64,000 bases of DNA from Moorena producens 3L (GTDB lineage Bacteria; Cyanobacteriota; Cyanobacteriia; Cyanobacteriales; Coleofasciculaceae), in NCBI RefSeq assembly GCF_000211815.1, contig NZ_GL890825.1, forward strand, positions 153,720-217,719, given 5' to 3'. Position numbers and translations under genes: made by a program. The notes under the pieces were generated by a model, which was not told the DNA's origin, did no database searches, and saw only the letters and a list, made by a program, of their open reading frames with translations. Each line of letters begins with the position of its first letter. Position 1 is the stretch's first letter. Below are positions 45,232 through 54,082 of this stretch, in pieces.

Positions 45232-46482
45232 TTATACCCCCGATAAAATTTCATTAAAAAGAGATAAGTAGCGTCTTGCTTGAATTTCCAAGGTAAATTC
45301 TTTTTCTACCTTCTCGCGGGCGCGGTAGGATAGTTTTTGATGTCGCTCTGTGTTCTCTAGCACCCAAGCAATTCCTTGAGCCAGAGCCTCAATTTTGTAA
45401 GGTTGGGCTAAATAGCCGTTTTTCTGGTGCTCAATCAGATCGGGCATCCCGCCAATGTTGAAGGCGACGCAAGGAGTTCCACAGGCGATCGCTTCCATCA
45501 CTGTGTTTGGCAAGTTATCTTGAAGGGAAGGGGCAACAAATACATCTGCTGCTGCATAGACTAGTGCTAGGGAGAGATCATCGCTCAATGTACCTAAGTA
45601 GTGAGTCTTAAAACCAAACTCAGGTGGATTGTCTGGCTGAGAGTCACCAAAAATAACCAACTCTAGTTGATCTCGCCACCCGGATTGGCTCAGCTCTTGC
45701 AGCGCTGGTTGTAACAATTGAAACCCTTTTCGTTTGTCACTAGTGGCATTTACTGCTCCAAACAGAATAAGTTGCTTATCCTGGGGCAAACTAAGTAATT
45801 CTCGCGCTACCTGCTGATGGATGGGTCTGTACTTTTGAGTATCAATCCCATTGGGAATTAGCTCAATGGGCAGATCCTGGAAAAGGGAACTGGCACTGGC
45901 ACATTTGGCTAACCATGAGCTAAGGGCGACAACTGTCAGGTCAAGATTTCTCCAAGCCTTGGCTTTGCGCTGCCATACCCAACGGGATAAATCCCAGTCT
46001 TTGCTGCTGTGAAGTTGAGGACAAGCACCACAGGAGGCTGTATAGCGATCGCAATCGTGATTGTAGTGACATCCCCCTGTGAATGGCCACATATCATGAA
46101 GAGTCCAAACAATCGGTCGCTTTAGTTTCGCAATGGTTTCAATTTGCACATAGCCAGCACAAATCCAATGGAGATTAATAATATCGGGCTGAAGTCGGGC
46201 AACTTTGGGGACAACTGCATCGGGAAGCCACTGGGTAGTAAACGTGGTATCTTCCCGTTGAGGGTAAAGCTTTTGAGGTAAAGCGCCAAACGTCCATCTC
46301 ATCCTGGCTAGGCCCTCTTTCAACTTGATTGTCGGTCCAATTACTGTTTGATCATGACTAAATTTTTCCTGCACTAGGATTTGGGAATCTAAATTAATGC
46401 TTTGCAAGCCCTGATGTAATCGATAGGCAGCACGAGCAGCTCCACCAGATATATCGAAACTACTAACAATTAGAGTCTTCAT
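45232..46482 (-). CDS. Glycosyltransferase family 4, WcaC-like Cys-motif subtype
   Basis: 416 residues, GT-B. N-terminus VSSFDISGGAARAAYRLHQGL. A distinctive insert in the acceptor domain, TLHDMWPFTGGCHYNHDC followed by DRYTASCGACP, has four cysteines that could bind a metal or form a structural loop; it resembles a known colanic-acid-type GT4 subgroup. Donor site: FGAVNATSDKRKGFQLL and SLQDNLPNTVMEAIACGTPCVAFNIGG. It overlaps the upstream methyltransferase by 4 bp (ATGA type), so the two are translationally coupled. Paralogue of the gene at 50209-51438. Confidence 0.92.
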   Translation of the reverse strand: MKTLIVSSFDISGGAARAAYRLHQGLQSINLDSQILVQEKFSHDQTVIGPTIKLKEGLARMRWTFGALPQKLYPQREDTTFTTQWLPDAVVPKVARLQPDIINLHWICAGYVQIETIAKLKRPIVWTLHDMWPFTGGCHYNHDCDRYTASCGACPQLHSSKDWDLSRWVWQRKAKAWRNLDLTVVALSSWLAKCASASSLFQDLPIELIPNGIDTQKYRPIHQQVARELLSLPQDKQLILFGAVNATSDKRKGFQLLQPALQELSQSGWRDQLELVIFGDSQPDNPPEFGFKTHYLGTLSDDLSLALVYAAADVFVAPSLQDNLPNTVMEAIACGTPCVAFNIGGMPDLIEHQKNGYLAQPYKIEALAQGIAWVLENTERHQKLSYRAREKVEKEFTLEIQARRYLSLFNEILSGV

Positions 46483-47327
46483 GGTTTAATACCTTCCATG
46501 AATAGTGAATCAGGTTTACGCACTTTGCCATCAACCATATCTAGACCGTAGCTATTAAAATCTTGAATACGGCTTGAATCAGCACTACAAACGCGCACCT
46601 CCACAAATCCTGAGCGCTCAAGCAGTCGTCGTAAAGAAAAGCGGTCATACATCCAATAATGAATTTCACCTGAATTCCGAAACAACCCTACTTCAAATGC
46701 CCGTCGTGCTTCATTGCCTGCGATCAGAGTCACTAGATATTTGGCAATACTATTTCTGAGATTAAAGCTTCTAAAGGTTTTGTAAAACCAATAGGCATCC
46801 TTAGATGCTAGTCGCTCTATCAATGATTGTTTTTCAGAGTTTTTATCCAAAAATAGATCGGCATTGCTACCGATACGAGATACTATAAACTCTTTATTAG
46901 TAAGATTAGAGTCAGCTAGATAACTAGCCATTTCACCACCTTTAACGTGGCGAACTGTCTGGTCATAAAGTTCTAACATTATCCAGTCATAGTTAGCCTC
47001 TGCTTCCGTAAGACCAGACTCAACCTGTTCTAGAGTAGAGATATAATTTCTAGCTATTGATTCTAGATCAGGGACAACTGCCCTAATTATTCCCCGTGGC
47101 TTAAGAACACGCCAACACTCAGCCATAAGTTGATCAGCTTCATGCTGCTTGAGGTGTTCTATTACATGAGAACTATAGCAAGCATCAAAATAAGCATCAG
47201 GGTAGGGCAAATTTTTCCTGATATCATGATTATCAATATGGGATGATTGTGGTGCTAAATCAACGTTCGTCCACGCAGGATGATTAGAATATGTAGAGCC
47301 ACAACCTATATTTATTAGTTTGAACAT
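46479..47327 (-). CDS. SAM-dependent methyltransferase (class I)
   Basis: 282 residues. Motif I LINIGCGSTYSNHPAWTNVD binds SAM; next are FDACYSSHVIEHL (motif II region) and WRVLKPRGIIRAVVPDL. The C-terminal part (FYKTFRSFNLRNSIAKYL...YDRFSLRRLLERSGFVEVRVC) is typical of class I methyltransferases in glycan loci. Probably methylates a sugar of the polysaccharide or caps chain ends, by context. Its stop overlaps the GT4 start by 4 bp. Confidence 0.88.
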   Translation of the reverse strand: MFKLINIGCGSTYSNHPAWTNVDLAPQSSHIDNHDIRKNLPYPDAYFDACYSSHVIEHLKQHEADQLMAECWRVLKPRGIIRAVVPDLESIARNYISTLEQVESGLTEAEANYDWIMLELYDQTVRHVKGGEMASYLADSNLTNKEFIVSRIGSNADLFLDKNSEKQSLIERLASKDAYWFYKTFRSFNLRNSIAKYLVTLIAGNEARRAFEVGLFRNSGEIHYWMYDRFSLRRLLERSGFVEVRVCSADSSRIQDFNSYGLDMVDGKVRKPDSLFMEGIKP

Positions 47328-47644
47328 ATACTTACCATAAAAATCACATCACTCAAGATAACTATTGGTTCATAAGACCTCTTGGCAAAGGATTGTTTGG
47401 ATACGACTTTATCAAAACAATCTGAATATTAGTTGGTGTTATCATAAATCATCAACCCCAATGATGATTTATTTGTCAATGCTATAAATAAAAAATGATA
47501 TCATGCTTTTCAACAGGATTTTTTATTTGTCATACCAAGTTATAGTTTAATATTAACTAATAAATTATTTTCAAAAAATATAATGAATTAACTTTTTTTG
47601 AAAATAATTGTTAATTCAACTTTATTTTAATGCTGTCAGCGACA
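47328..47644. other. 317-bp AT-rich spacer with long AT hairpin
   Basis: No gene. A 16-bp stem AATTATTTTCAAAAAA (about 47563-47578) with its complement at about 47594-47609 lies 36 bp beyond the stop of the GT gene at 47645 and could be its 3' end structure. The remainder is AT-rich and should contain the promoter or leader of the methyltransferase-GT4 pair. Confidence 0.45.
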
Positions 47645-48559
47645 TCAAGTTTTGCCTAGGTTATAAAACTTTTTTAATATTTTTTGTATTTTTTTAATTT
47701 TCGAGCGTTTAATAAAATTTTCGTAATAGTTTTTATCATAATCTCGATCTACCGCTGTAAAATTGTTATATTGGATCGGAAAGTTAAGACTTAGTGTTTT
47801 AAGTTTTGCTAGTTCGTTATCCGTTGATAAGGTATGAGTTGCATCTTCACCAAAACCAATATTTGAAATCAGGTTTACAGCAGGAACAACTGATAATCCA
47901 GACTGGGCAAGTATTGCAAAAGTCCATCGGTAATCCCAAGTATCATACTTACCGTTTAGTGTATATTCAAAAGATTTTTTAAGTGCTTTGTAATGCTCTT
48001 TATTTGCCAAGACATCCCTGATCCGATTTTTGATCTCAGGATTTGACCAAAGACTCATATTAATATCATAATAGTTCCATGCCCTTCGCCAAGAAGCCCA
48101 ACCCCAAGTTGCAGTATAATATGAGAAATGATAACTCTGAATATCAGAGTTCCATTGACCTAGAAAGTTACTACCACTAATGAGCATGATTCGCTCATCA
48201 TCTCGATATCTCTCTAAGAGATTTTCACAAAATGGAAAAAAATCGGGATGTGGAAGACAATCATCTTCAAGAATAATTGCTTCTTCAACGGTGTTAAAAA
48301 CCCAGTCTATGCCACTTGACACTCTCTGACAGCAGCCCATGTTTACATCAGAGTAGTTTTCCAAAACCTCACAATCCCAATCGACGCGCTCAATAATTGC
48401 ACGAGCTGCAGCACACTTTTCTGCTTCACCTGGTCGATCGGCACGAGGTCCATCAGCAATGACTAAAAGTTTGGGAGGTTTGGCTTGGCGAATTACCTCA
48501 AATACTCTCTCAGTAGTATCTGGTCGTTTGAAGATTATGAACGCAACTGGAGTTTTCAT
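47645..48559 (-). CDS. Glycosyltransferase (GT-A, family 2-like)
   Basis: 304 residues. MKTPVAFIIFKRPDTTERVFEVI starts a GT-A fold, LLVIADGPRADRPGE contains a short acidic loop, and AIILEDDCLPHPDFFPFC gives the D-x-D-type metal site. GWASWRRAWNYYD is a family feature of HlpA/GT-A-like transferases. Codon composition is more AT-rich than neighbouring GTs, which may indicate separate acquisition. Acceptor unknown. Confidence 0.85.
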   Translation of the reverse strand: MKTPVAFIIFKRPDTTERVFEVIRQAKPPKLLVIADGPRADRPGEAEKCAAARAIIERVDWDCEVLENYSDVNMGCCQRVSSGIDWVFNTVEEAIILEDDCLPHPDFFPFCENLLERYRDDERIMLISGSNFLGQWNSDIQSYHFSYYTATWGWASWRRAWNYYDINMSLWSNPEIKNRIRDVLANKEHYKALKKSFEYTLNGKYDTWDYRWTFAILAQSGLSVVPAVNLISNIGFGEDATHTLSTDNELAKLKTLSLNFPIQYNNFTAVDRDYDKNYYENFIKRSKIKKIQKILKKFYNLGKT

Positions 48560-48609
48560 CTCGATCTATAGAATTAATCTAGAAATTATTAGTTTTCAAT
48601 AGCGACCTG

Positions 48610-49821
48610 TTAAATACTATTTAAAATAGTCTGAAGTTTCTCTATGAGCTGATCAGTAGAGTGAAGACGTCTATAACCCTGAAAATCCGGTTGCACTTCT
48701 TGGTTATATTTTTCCAGTTGACTACAGAGGCGACCGATAGCATAAATACATTGCAGCACATCCCCCTCATTGATACTTAAACCCAATTTAAATTTGCGAA
48801 CTCTCTCTGCCATACAAAAGTTGCTGCTCACAATCACAGGTTTTTCAAAGACTGCTGCTTTAGTCAGGATATTGCTACTGTGGGGGAAGTTATTATAGGC
48901 AGCAAATAAGATATCGCAATTACTAACTAAAGCGTTAAATTTTGCTTCATCAGGAATACGCTCAAAATAAAAAAAGCAGTTAGGTAACTTTAAGTTAAGA
49001 ATAGTCTGGAGTCTGGCTTGCTCCTGGGAAGTGTAGGTCTGCTTGGATAACTGACCAGCGAAGACAAAAAAATAGTCTTCTTTCACCATCTGCTGAGCAA
49101 CTTCTAAAAGTGTCAGAACTCCTTTGCGCTTGGATTGTACCCCTAGTAATCCAATGATTTTTTTGCCATCGGCTTGGGCTTGAATTTGTTTCACGATTGA
49201 CCAATTAAAGTCTGGGGCTGACTCGTCGGCAAAATCGGGAAAAGTAATTACATTTTTACCATTGATTTTGCTTTGTAATTTGTTAGCAATCCCTTCGTCG
49301 AGAACAGCAATAGCTGGGCAATGAGAGGACTTTAAAACACCATGAGGTTTTAGAGGACCTCTATTGATAGACCAAAACTTTTGTTTAAGCCTCAAATGAC
49401 GAGGGTGAAAATAGAGACCAGACCAACGGTAAGGGAAAATCCTGTCTACTACATGGTGTAGCAGGTAAGGTGCTAAGCAACTATCAACCCAGGGAAAAAA
49501 CACTAGATCGGGTACTTTACCAATCTTCGATGAAGCATGCTGAATGCTAACTTTGGCGTAGCACCAACGTTTTACTGCATTCAGGGCTGCGCGAATTCCA
49601 TTGATCGGAAATGAGCTAGGCTCTGGTGTTTGACATTCAAAAACCTGGAATTGCTCTTGATACTTAGAGCAGTTAAAGGCAACCCATTCACTCAATTCTG
49701 ATGGTTCTGGGCAGAAGGCTATCACTTGATGACCAAGCTCAAGCAAAGTTTTGGTGAAAACCTTGAGGTATATTGGACGGTGCCCATTCCAATTTTCCTC
49801 AATTAGAGCAATGGTTTTCAA
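48610..49821 (-). CDS. Glycosyltransferase, GT-B type
   Basis: 403 residues. MKTIALIEENWNGHRPIYLKVFTKTLLELGHQV is a GT-B N-terminal fold. The donor half has KIIGLLGVQSKRKGVLTLLEVA and SNCDILFAAYNNFPHSSNILTKAAVFEKPVIVSS. The classic E-x7-E is weak, so assignment to GT4 is less certain than for its neighbours. Lies 50 bp upstream of the GT-A gene in the same orientation. Confidence 0.8.
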   Translation of the reverse strand: MKTIALIEENWNGHRPIYLKVFTKTLLELGHQVIAFCPEPSELSEWVAFNCSKYQEQFQVFECQTPEPSSFPINGIRAALNAVKRWCYAKVSIQHASSKIGKVPDLVFFPWVDSCLAPYLLHHVVDRIFPYRWSGLYFHPRHLRLKQKFWSINRGPLKPHGVLKSSHCPAIAVLDEGIANKLQSKINGKNVITFPDFADESAPDFNWSIVKQIQAQADGKKIIGLLGVQSKRKGVLTLLEVAQQMVKEDYFFVFAGQLSKQTYTSQEQARLQTILNLKLPNCFFYFERIPDEAKFNALVSNCDILFAAYNNFPHSSNILTKAAVFEKPVIVSSNFCMAERVRKFKLGLSINEGDVLQCIYAIGRLCSQLEKYNQEVQPDFQGYRRLHSTDQLIEKLQTILNSI

Positions 49822-49989
49822 GGTTATAACCTCTTAAAATAGTTACATCTCACGACCAGCTAACAATACATACTGATATAAATACTGGCTACCAGAATTT
49901 TCCTTTTCCAGATTTATTGATATGCTCTCTCTAATACTAATTTCAAAAAATATTGCTCACATTTAATCACCCACCACATGAAATTGATA

Positions 49990-50085
49990 TAGCAAAGGGA
50001 GTAGGGAGTAGGGAGTAGGGAGTAGGGAGTAGGGAGTAGGGAGCGGTGCGACCCGTGGCGAATTTAATTCGCCACGGGTCGCACC
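49990..50085. repeat. AGTAGGG array followed by a perfect GGTGCGACC hairpin
   Basis: About seven AGTAGGG units (about 49990-50043), then a hairpin (50045-50085) that is a perfect 41-bp palindrome (GGTGCGACCCGTGGCG and its complement). After it come CTGCATCGCTCC and TGACTTC heptamers. Confidence 0.85.
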
Positions 50086-50208
50086 TCTGCATCGCTCCTA
50101 AACTCCGAAACGTAAGTCTAAGCTGACTTCTGACTTCTGACTTCTGACTTCTGACGCTAAGCGTAGCGCTATATGAGATGCACCCCTGTTGACGGATGCG
50201 ATCGCATT

Positions 50209-51438
50209 CTAGTTTTGTAAGACCTGATGATATAGGTCGATATATCGCTGGGCTTGCAGCTCTATTGAGTATTCTTCCAAGGCAATAGCACGACACTGTT
50301 GTGCCATGGTTTCCCGTAGATGTTTGTCTTCCAGTAGCTGCACAATGCCATTACAGAAATCTTGAGTATCCTCTGGTTGAGCTAAATAACCAGTAATACC
50401 AGGACGTACTAAATCGGGAACGCCGCCGATTTTGAAAGACACCATGGGTGTACCACAAGCCATACTCTCTTGCAGCACCAAGGGAAGATTGTCCGCACGG
50501 GTGGGGAAAAGAAACAAATCAGCAGCAGAATAGGCAATGGCTTTAAAGCGATCATTGCTGGCATAACCAAGATTCAATGCTGGCATGCCAACAGTCTCAG
50601 CAATGGTTTCGCCACCACTACCAAACGTTAGCACTACACTTTCAGCCTTGAGGGACTGGGGTAGACTTTGCAACGCTTTCAATAGCAAATCGCCGCCCTT
50701 GCGGTTCTCTGCTAAGTTTGTTGCTGCAAACATCAGAACTTTTTTGGACGTGGGAATGCCGAGTAGAGATTTGCAGTGTTTGGATTCGAGAGGCTGATAG
50801 ACTTCGGTATTAATACCATTTGGAATATGGTGAATCCCAAAGCGGTTGAGCATACTTTGCTTAGCTTGCTCACCAAGCCAGCGACTGGGAGTGACAATTG
50901 TTAAGTTTGAGTGACTATAAGCCCAGTTTTTTAGCTTCCACTCTATATGAGTGTTATCTTTTGGAATAGCTGGGTAAGTATCTAGATCGGGACACTTGCC
51001 ACAACCACTTTTCCAGCGATCGCAGTCATAGCTATAGGCACAATGTCCCGTAAAGCTCCACATATCATGGAAAGTAAACACAGCAGGTTTACGTTTAGTT
51101 AATGAAGGGATTGCTAGATAGTTAAAGTATCCACTACTGGCACCATGAAGGACATGAAAATTGAGGACATCGGCGTTTTTGTAAAAGCTGTGCTTAGGAA
51201 TATTAAACGTGCCCAGTTTATTAATATAGTAGAGTCCTAGTTGTTGGGTAATCGGGGCAGTTAGTTTATCTAGAATGGCTAAACGGGGAGCAGAATCTAC
51301 GCGATCACTACTAGTTTTGAGCCTCCAGACTAACAAGCGTGAGTCTGCGCCTTGACCCAGCAAACCTTGATGGAGTCGGTAGCCTGCGATCGCGGCTCCT
51401 CCAGAAATATCAGACTGATTGATATGTAGGACTTTCAT
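50209..51438 (-). CDS. Glycosyltransferase family 4, WcaC-like Cys-motif subtype
   Basis: 409 residues, GT-B. It is closely similar in plan to the gene at 45232-46482: INQSDISGGAAIAGYRLHQGL, FTFHDMWSFTGHCAYSYDCD, RWKSGCGKCP (the same four cysteines), VMFAATNLAENRKGGDLLLKAL and PTRADNLPLVLQESMACGTPMVSFKIGG. It probably adds a different sugar of the same repeat unit after ancient duplication. Both neighbours are separated from it by repeat-rich spacers of several hundred bp. Confidence 0.92.
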   Translation of the reverse strand: MKVLHINQSDISGGAAIAGYRLHQGLLGQGADSRLLVWRLKTSSDRVDSAPRLAILDKLTAPITQQLGLYYINKLGTFNIPKHSFYKNADVLNFHVLHGASSGYFNYLAIPSLTKRKPAVFTFHDMWSFTGHCAYSYDCDRWKSGCGKCPDLDTYPAIPKDNTHIEWKLKNWAYSHSNLTIVTPSRWLGEQAKQSMLNRFGIHHIPNGINTEVYQPLESKHCKSLLGIPTSKKVLMFAATNLAENRKGGDLLLKALQSLPQSLKAESVVLTFGSGGETIAETVGMPALNLGYASNDRFKAIAYSAADLFLFPTRADNLPLVLQESMACGTPMVSFKIGGVPDLVRPGITGYLAQPEDTQDFCNGIVQLLEDKHLRETMAQQCRAIALEEYSIELQAQRYIDLYHQVLQN

Positions 51439-51623
51439 GGTGCTCGGTGAGGTACTTTTGATAAATGCTAGAAGCTAATGTGCATTTAAATTGGTTATTT
51501 CCCGTTCTCTGTTCCCTGTTCCCCGTTACCTTTGAGGAATTTAGGTATCCCAATCTAAATGCTGAACAGCTTAAGTGGAATAGCGAACAAAGCGATAAAT
51601 CTGCAGCCGAGATTAAGATAATC

Positions 51624-51798
51624 GACGTTGCTGAATAATAGAATGATTTTAAGAGTAGGTGCGCGCCTCCTAGGCCGCGAGGGATTGCTCGCGGCCTTGG
51701 GTCGCACCTGTAGAATGGGCATCTTGCCCGTTCGATATCTTGCCCTTGCGGGCAGGATGCCCACTCTACTCCTATCCATTACTTAATTCAGCAACGCC
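51624..51798. mobile_element. GGCGTTGCTGAAT-ended element with nested GGTGCG hairpin
   Basis: Ends: GACGTTGCTGAATAA (51624) and TTAATTCAGCAACGCC (to 51798). Inside are a GGTGCG...GGTCGCACC hairpin with a GGCCGCGAG/CTCGCGGCC core (51659-51708) and a second hairpin GGGCATCTTGCCCG/CGGGCAGGATGCCC. The right end overlaps the last codons of the adjacent gene. Confidence 0.7.
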
Positions 51799-53043
51799 AG
51801 ATAATCCATTGGTAATGATTGCAGGTACTTCAACTTTGTTGATTGCTGCTCTTAACTCCCCCTCGTGTTCCAACCTACCAGCTGCATAATTTTCATAGAA
51901 AAGCTTGGAAGTAATCTGGTCGCCAAAGCCAACAATACTTGGAACATTAAACAGTAGCTTTAGGGACAGACAAGCTGTACTGACGGCAAACACCCTGGGT
52001 TGATTATTTCGGCTTGAATCTAGGGGGAGGAAAGCTTCGGAAAAAAATACCTCAAATGGCAGAAAAAAGAGGTCTGGTTCTGATAAAACTATTATTTTAT
52101 CAAACAAGTAAGATAGGGCATACTCCAACTTCTGGAGTTTGACATTGTCATCTCTAGGATGGGGTTTTAGCACCAGTACTGTGTTTGGCTCTATACCTTC
52201 ACAGATCAGGAATTCACGGTAAGCAGCGATTTCATTCTCCAGAGACATTCTACCCGCCTCAGACAAATTTGAAGTGAGTAAGATTGAGACGGGAGACTCA
52301 GCAATGTTCTTGCGAAACTGGAGAATGTATTCTGGGTTTACCAAACCCCTCAGCTTTTGAAAAGTTTCGAGAAGCCACACCTTATTTAAGGTGACAGTTT
52401 TCATGGGAGGTGATTCCCCAAAAACGTCAGGCAATACAAAATAACCGATATCAAATTTTAGTCTAGGTTTTAGGGACGTTTTTATTTTTAATATCGTCTT
52501 AACTTTATTTAATAAAGATTTATATCTGGCTTGTATATAGTTAATTAAATTAGGCTTATTTTCTTGAGTTTCTGGAAACAAAGCTTTTGAATTTACTGAA
52601 AAATAAAAGCCAATACTATCACCGTAACAAATTTTTTGTGCCGATTTGTAAATATTAATAAGTAGCTTATTTCCAAACATCCAATTCCGGCACAGGTAAA
52701 TTTCATCAGCCCTGTTAGTGCCAACCATTTCATGGACCATACGGAAAATTTTTGATGGGCTGGAATAGTCTAATCGACTCTCAATATCACTGAGCTGCTC
52801 AGGGGTGATGTACACAATTTTATGCCACTCACCCACTAACTCTGCTATAGTTTTGATAAAGGCGGCAAATTCATCAATTTGCCCTGGGGGAGAATAGAGA
52901 TGATAAATAACAAGGTAGTCTTCGTATTTAATATTAAGGTCTTTTTGCTCTTTTTCTCTGTAACTAAGGACTGATAAGGCAGTCACTAGTTGAATGCTGC
53001 CTTGACAGGTAATGATGCGTTTAACAAGTTTAGGATTAGTCAT
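51772..53043 (-). CDS. Polysialyltransferase-like (acidic sugar transferase) protein
   Basis: 423 residues. It starts RIITCQGSIQLVTALSVLSY. KICYGDSIGFYFSV and the conserved H-P motif in LVLKPHPRDDNVKLQKLE match bacterial polysialyltransferase-like GT families that use CMP-activated acidic sugars. Family placement is by motif memory and moderate. The last nine residues (SGVAELSNG) and the stop are encoded by the terminal repeat of a MITE-like element, so the native C-terminus is probably lost. The neighbouring kdsA-kdsC pair makes Kdo, a CMP-activated acidic sugar, which fits a Kdo or sialic-acid-like donor. Confidence 0.75.
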   Translation of the reverse strand: MTNPKLVKRIITCQGSIQLVTALSVLSYREKEQKDLNIKYEDYLVIYHLYSPPGQIDEFAAFIKTIAELVGEWHKIVYITPEQLSDIESRLDYSSPSKIFRMVHEMVGTNRADEIYLCRNWMFGNKLLINIYKSAQKICYGDSIGFYFSVNSKALFPETQENKPNLINYIQARYKSLLNKVKTILKIKTSLKPRLKFDIGYFVLPDVFGESPPMKTVTLNKVWLLETFQKLRGLVNPEYILQFRKNIAESPVSILLTSNLSEAGRMSLENEIAAYREFLICEGIEPNTVLVLKPHPRDDNVKLQKLEYALSYLFDKIIVLSEPDLFFLPFEVFFSEAFLPLDSSRNNQPRVFAVSTACLSLKLLFNVPSIVGFGDQITSKLFYENYAAGRLEHEGELRAAINKVEVPAIITNGLSGVAELSNG

Positions 53044-53141
53044 TTTGTTTATGGGAATATTCAGCGTTGCTCCTGGTTAACAGACAAAAGTCTTAACCCT
53101 CCCAAGCTGAAGGCTTGCAAAGTCATAGCCAATCCGCTTTG

Positions 53142-53232
53142 ATAACCCCCCTTTAGCCCAGACGAGAACGAAGTCGCGCGTCCACAAACTTTCGTCCGCA
53201 CCTCAAGGACTAAACTATAAAGGGGGTTTTTA
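53142..53232. repeat. AACCCCC...GGGGGTT palindromic element
   Basis: TAACCCCCCTTTAGCCC and CTATAAAGGGGGTTTTTAAC form the ends. In between is CGCGCGTCCAC...GTCCGCACC, a segment related to the hairpin family. It lies between the polysialyltransferase-like gene and kdsC. Confidence 0.5.
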
Positions 53233-53390
53233 ACGCCGATTTGGTATTATCCGAGACTTCTACTTGAGAAGCATTGCCTACTAACCCTTTCAGAAGTTAT
53301 TTTTTGAATCGGGATAGTATTCTATACTTCCAGTGGGCATAAACTGAGCTTTTGGTTCAGCTGTAGAGTTTAAGTTCTAAGCTGCAGGGG

Positions 53391-53575
53391 CGTAAGCATT
53401 CAGCTATCAGCTATCAGGTATCAGCTCTCAGCTCTCAGCTCTCAGCTCTCAGCTTTTAAATAAAACAAGTAAGCATTGGTTTAATCTCTGTTACGTCAGC
53501 CATTCGCGAATGGCTGACCGCTGACCGCTGACCGCTGACTGCTGATAGCTTGTAGCTTATAGCTAAATGCTTACC
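53391..53575. repeat. Double GTAAGCATT block upstream of kdsC's 3' end
   Basis: GTAAGCATTCAGCTATCAGC, then CAGCTCT heptamers, a second GTAAGCATT, GCTGACC heptamers, and a terminal AATGCTTACC that runs to the kdsC stop codon. Two elements in tandem. Confidence 0.75.
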
Positions 53576-54082
53576 TTAAACCTGTACTTTCATCAAGAGC
53601 TCACATATTTCTCGAACCCCTCCTTGCCCACCTGCTAATCTGGTAACATACACAGCACAGTCTCGGTTTTCTGGCATCGCATCAGCAACAGTTAAGGGAC
53701 ATCCTACAGCTTCCAGAACTGGTAAATCAATGATATCATCACCAACATAGGCGACTTGGGAAAGAGATAAACTCAACTGTTCACAGAGTTCTTTGAGGAC
53801 AGCTAACTTATCTTCAACCGCAAAAAAACTGTACTTGATTCCTAGCTTTTGGACTCGATGTCGGGTTGCCCTACAACTGCTATTGGTAATAACAGCTACC
53901 TCAATTCCAGTCTGTTGCAGTAGCTTGATTCCCATGCCATCCTTGACATTAAACTTTCTGAGTTCTTCACCGCTTTCTGTGTAGTAAAGTCCGCCATCGG
54001 TCATGACCCCATCCACATCTAGGGCTAGCAGTTTGACCTGGGATAAACGTGCTTGTAATTCAGCTTCAGGGATTTTGTTCAT
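53576..54082 (-). CDS. kdsC: 3-deoxy-D-manno-octulosonate 8-phosphate phosphatase
   Basis: 168 residues, HAD superfamily C0 type, cytoplasmic, usually tetrameric. Motif I LLALDVDGVMTDG (nucleophile Asp and acid/base Asp), motif II VITNSS, motif III Lys and the GDDIIDLPVL Mg site are all intact. It removes phosphate from Kdo-8-P made by KdsA. The start overlaps the kdsA stop by 4 bp, so the pair is translationally coupled. Confidence 0.95.
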   Translation of the reverse strand: MNKIPEAELQARLSQVKLLALDVDGVMTDGGLYYTESGEELRKFNVKDGMGIKLLQQTGIEVAVITNSSCRATRHRVQKLGIKYSFFAVEDKLAVLKELCEQLSLSLSQVAYVGDDIIDLPVLEAVGCPLTVADAMPENRDCAVYVTRLAGGQGGVREICELLMKVQV

